Positions 56,696 through 58,527 of a stretch of 58,527 bases of DNA are shown one piece after another. Position numbers and translations under genes: made by a program. Positions within the stretch are counted from its first letter, which is position 1. The number at the start of each line of letters is the position of its first letter. Origin of the DNA: Planctomycetota bacterium (lineage in GTDB: Bacteria; Planctomycetota; UBA1135; GCA-002686595); NCBI GenBank assembly GCA_002862085.1, contig PKCK01000019.1:1-58527 (forward strand), given 5' to 3'. A model generated the notes under the pieces. It did not search any database, was not told the DNA's origin, and worked only from the letters and a program-made list of their open reading frames with translations.

Positions 56696-57502
56696 TCTGC
56701 CGAACGCTGCCTCGAGACCTACCTCATCGAGATCAATGAGGTCCCGCTCCTCACCGCCGACGAGGAGAAAGAGCTGGGCGCCCGCGTGCAGGCGGGTGAC
56801 CCGGAAGCGCGCGAGCACCTCATCCGCGCCAACCTCCGACTCGTCGTGTCCATCGCGAAGATGTACTCCGAGCGCGGTCTGAATCTCCAGGACCTCATCG
56901 CCGAGGGGAACATCGGCCTGATGAAGGCCGCGGAGAGGTTCGACCCCGAGGCCGGCTGCCGGTTCTCGACCTACGGCACCTGGTGGATCAAGCAATCCAT
57001 TCGCCGCGCCCTGACCAACACGGTCAAGTCGGTGCGCGTGCCGGGCTACATGAACGAGATGATGTCCAAGTGGCGCAACGTCTCGAACGAGCTGCGCTAC
57101 ATGCTCGGCAGGATGCCGACCGTCGAGGAGGTCGCCCTGGAACTCGGCATCCCGAAGGAGTCCTGGCCGCTCCTCAAGCGCACGATCGAGAGCAACACGG
57201 CCGGTCAGGTCTCCCTCGACGTCATGACCCAGACCCAGGACACGGTCGAGGACGAGAAGGCCGACGACCCCGAGGACACCACGATCCAGCAGGATCTCCT
57301 CGCGCGTCTCGACCAGCTGCTCGACGTGATCGACGAGCGCGAGGCCACGATCCTGCGCCTGCGCTACGGCCTCGGAGGCGAGGAGGCGGAGCCGATGACG
57401 CTCAAGGAGATCGGCAAGATCGTCGGGCTCACCCGGGAGCGCGTCCGCCAGATCGAGCGGGACACGCTGAAGCGCCTCTACGAGGCGATGTCCAGCAGCT
57501 GA
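56693..57502 (+). CDS. RNA polymerase sigma factor, sigma-70 primary type, ATT start
   Basis: About 269 residues if the ATT at 56693 is the start. Region 1.2 (ERCLETYLIEINEVPLLTADEEKELG), region 2 (HLIRANLRLVVSIAKMYSERGLNLQDLIAEGNIGLMKAAERF, RFSTYGTWWIKQSIRRAL), region 3 (ELRYMLGRMPTVEEVALELG) and region 4 (LDVIDEREATILRLRYGLGG, TLKEIGKIVGLTRERVRQIER) are all present; region 1.1 is absent, as in many primary-type sigma factors. The next available start, a GTG at 56786, would remove region 1.2, which is conserved in this class, so the longer frame is preferred. Directs promoter recognition. Neighbours are not informative. Confidence 0.9.
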   Translation: MSAERCLETYLIEINEVPLLTADEEKELGARVQAGDPEAREHLIRANLRLVVSIAKMYSERGLNLQDLIAEGNIGLMKAAERFDPEAGCRFSTYGTWWIKQSIRRALTNTVKSVRVPGYMNEMMSKWRNVSNELRYMLGRMPTVEEVALELGIPKESWPLLKRTIESNTAGQVSLDVMTQTQDTVEDEKADDPEDTTIQQDLLARLDQLLDVIDEREATILRLRYGLGGEEAEPMTLKEIGKIVGLTRERVRQIERDTLKRLYEAMSSS

Positions 57503-57607
57503 CGCCGGCCCGTCGCCGCGGAGCGTCCAGCTCCGGTGCCCGCGCCGCAGAAACCTGCATCGGCCCCCTGCACCCCGCCCGGCCGGCGGCCGACAATCCC
57601 GGCGCCC

Positions 57608-58527
57608 ATGCGCGCCATCCTCCTCGCTGCCGCCTCCCTCGCGCTCCTCGGGGGTCTTCTCGCGTTCCTGAACGCTGGCGGACCGGAGCTCCCGGTGGGG
57701 GAAGGCCCGGCGCGCCCTGCGACGCCCGCGGCCGCGGATCCTGCACCCGAAGGTCCGTCGGACGGAGCGAGCACTGATCCCCGCCCCCTCGAGGGGCCCG
57801 AGCGACTGGCCGCGAGGGCCGGCGACCGGACCGACCGGACCGGGGATCCGCTCGCGGGACCGACGCGTCCGTTCCGGGGCATCGTGATGAGTCGGGCAGA
57901 GGGCGAGCGGCCCGTCCAGGCGCGCTTCGGCCGCCTCGATCTCGAGCTGCTCATCGGGGGCACGCGGACGCCGCTCACCCTCGATCTCGCCGGGGGGCGC
58001 TTCGATGCACGGGTCCCGACCCGGGCTCGTCTGGTGCTCCTGGGAGGCGACTTCGAGGGCACGCGCGTGCGCTTCGAAGCCCCGAAGGGTCCCTTCGATC
58101 CCTCGCCGGAGGAGTACGCGCTCGTGGCGATCCCGATCCCCGAGATCCGCCTCGACGTGGTCGAGGGGAGCCAGGACGTCCCCCTCACAGGCGTCAGCGT
58201 CGCGCACGCGAACGACCCCACCGGCTCCTGGCTCGGCGACGAGGCCCCGGCGTTCGACCTCTTGATCGAGGGCGCCGAATCGCCGCTGACCCTTCCCGAC
58301 CTCGGAGCTCGGCGGCCGATCTGGCTGCGCGTCCGCGCCGAGGGCTACGCGGCGACGCACGTCATGGTCGACCCGCGGAAGCCGGGGCGGAAGACCGTGC
58401 GCCTGCATCCCGCAGGTGAGCTCGACCTGCGCGTCTCCGGCCGCCGCGTCAGCGACCTGCGCGCGATCGTGATGGGCCGCGACGAACCGGACGGGCGCAG
58501 ACCCCACGTCGCGACCTTCAGTCTCAC
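57608..58527 (+). CDS. Exported protein, 3' end outside window
   Basis: At least 306 residues; cut by the right edge. Signal-like segment MRAILLAAASLALLGGLLAFLNAGG, then a Pro/Ala/Asp-rich linker to residue ~95, then beta-rich domains (RFGRLDLELLIGGTRTPLTLDLAGGRF; VVEGSQDVPLTGVSVAHAND; AEGYAATHVMVDPRKPGRKTVRLHPAGELDLRVSG) resembling carboxypeptidase-regulatory-like or Ig-like repeats. Likely a periplasmic or surface protein. No family is certain. The gene begins 105 bp after the sigma factor stop on the same strand. Confidence 0.65.
   Translation, partial: MRAILLAAASLALLGGLLAFLNAGGPELPVGEGPARPATPAAADPAPEGPSDGASTDPRPLEGPERLAARAGDRTDRTGDPLAGPTRPFRGIVMSRAEGERPVQARFGRLDLELLIGGTRTPLTLDLAGGRFDARVPTRARLVLLGGDFEGTRVRFEAPKGPFDPSPEEYALVAIPIPEIRLDVVEGSQDVPLTGVSVAHANDPTGSWLGDEAPAFDLLIEGAESPLTLPDLGARRPIWLRVRAEGYAATHVMVDPRKPGRKTVRLHPAGELDLRVSGRRVSDLRAIVMGRDEPDGRRPHVATFSL

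Noticed and set aside
55133..58507. 1124-codon minus-strand open frame over the sigma factor
   Set aside because: Only the 55133-56437 part is real (HPr fusion); the rest is antisense to the sigma factor and lacks motifs.

Overview
The window looks like a chromosomal segment of a very GC-rich bacterium (by eye about 70% G+C, with strongly G/C-biased third codon positions). The gene content points to Planctomycetota, probably one of its high-GC lineages. The evidence is: three sulfatase-family proteins (two with intact formylglycine motifs), a tandem 3-keto-disaccharide hydrolase (DUF1080) protein, SGNH hydrolases, LVIVD and YVTN beta-propeller proteins, zinc-ribbon membrane proteins, an RNase HIII, many lipoprotein signals, and a secreted protein whose C-terminal domain ends in an FQFWHRD...SNLSDAI motif that I associate with secreted proteins of such planctomycetes. 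The assignment is an inference, not a search result. Long open frames on both strands are mostly antisense shadows caused by the base composition. I see no rRNA, tRNA, CRISPR array, insertion sequence or prophage.

Layout. 0-5.3 kb: M48 membrane metalloprotease (cut by the left edge), RNase HIII, tandem SGNH hydrolase, and a Rieske protein whose 3' end overlaps a convergent RidA-like gene. 5.5-18.8 kb: cystathionine beta-synthase-type enzyme, outer-membrane lipoprotein, a 903-residue secreted protein, an integral-membrane sulfatase-like enzyme without the catalytic Cys, a HEAT-repeat/vWA protein, a DUF2752 protein, and a tightly overlapping membrane operon (GYF-domain protein, unknown TM protein, CPBP protease). 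19-22.7 kb: korAB (2-oxoacid:ferredoxin oxidoreductase) with a strong terminator, then a free-methionine-sulfoxide-reductase-like GAF protein. 22.7-28.6 kb: a leftward three-gene operon of an Ig-like/LVIVD protein, a YVTN propeller protein and a TPR-redoxin-HMA fusion. 28.7-41 kb: two canonical sulfatases, DUF1080, a lipoprotein D-2-hydroxyacid dehydrogenase, an MFS/NTT-like transporter, a GH17 glycosidase preceded by a 42-codon ORF, and an L-rhamnose mutarotase-like protein; this is a loose carbohydrate-processing neighbourhood. 41-46 kb: Dabb lipoprotein, TraF-like barrel, a cytochrome c/sulfite-dehydrogenase pair and a thioredoxin-like protein. 46-50.8 kb: an overlapping acyltransferase-DUF72-hydrolase operon and a large secreted protein ending in a GspG-like domain. 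51-58.5 kb: membrane-anchored cyclophilin, a cluster of four parS-like sites beside parB, a metallophosphoesterase, a protein with a fused HPr domain, a primary-type sigma factor that appears to start at ATT, and a secreted protein cut by the right edge.

The most notable observations are: (1) four parS-like sites with a parB that has no adjacent parA; (2) an apparent ATT start codon, with a well-placed Shine-Dalgarno sequence, on a housekeeping-type sigma factor; (3) an HPr domain with exact His-Ser spacing fused to an uncharacterised 330-residue module; (4) a D-2-hydroxyacid dehydrogenase carrying a lipoprotein signal; (5) a GspG-like tail on a non-pilin secreted protein; (6) the TPR-redoxin-HMA fusion and its propeller partners. 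I see no clear multi-gene defence or biosynthetic system.
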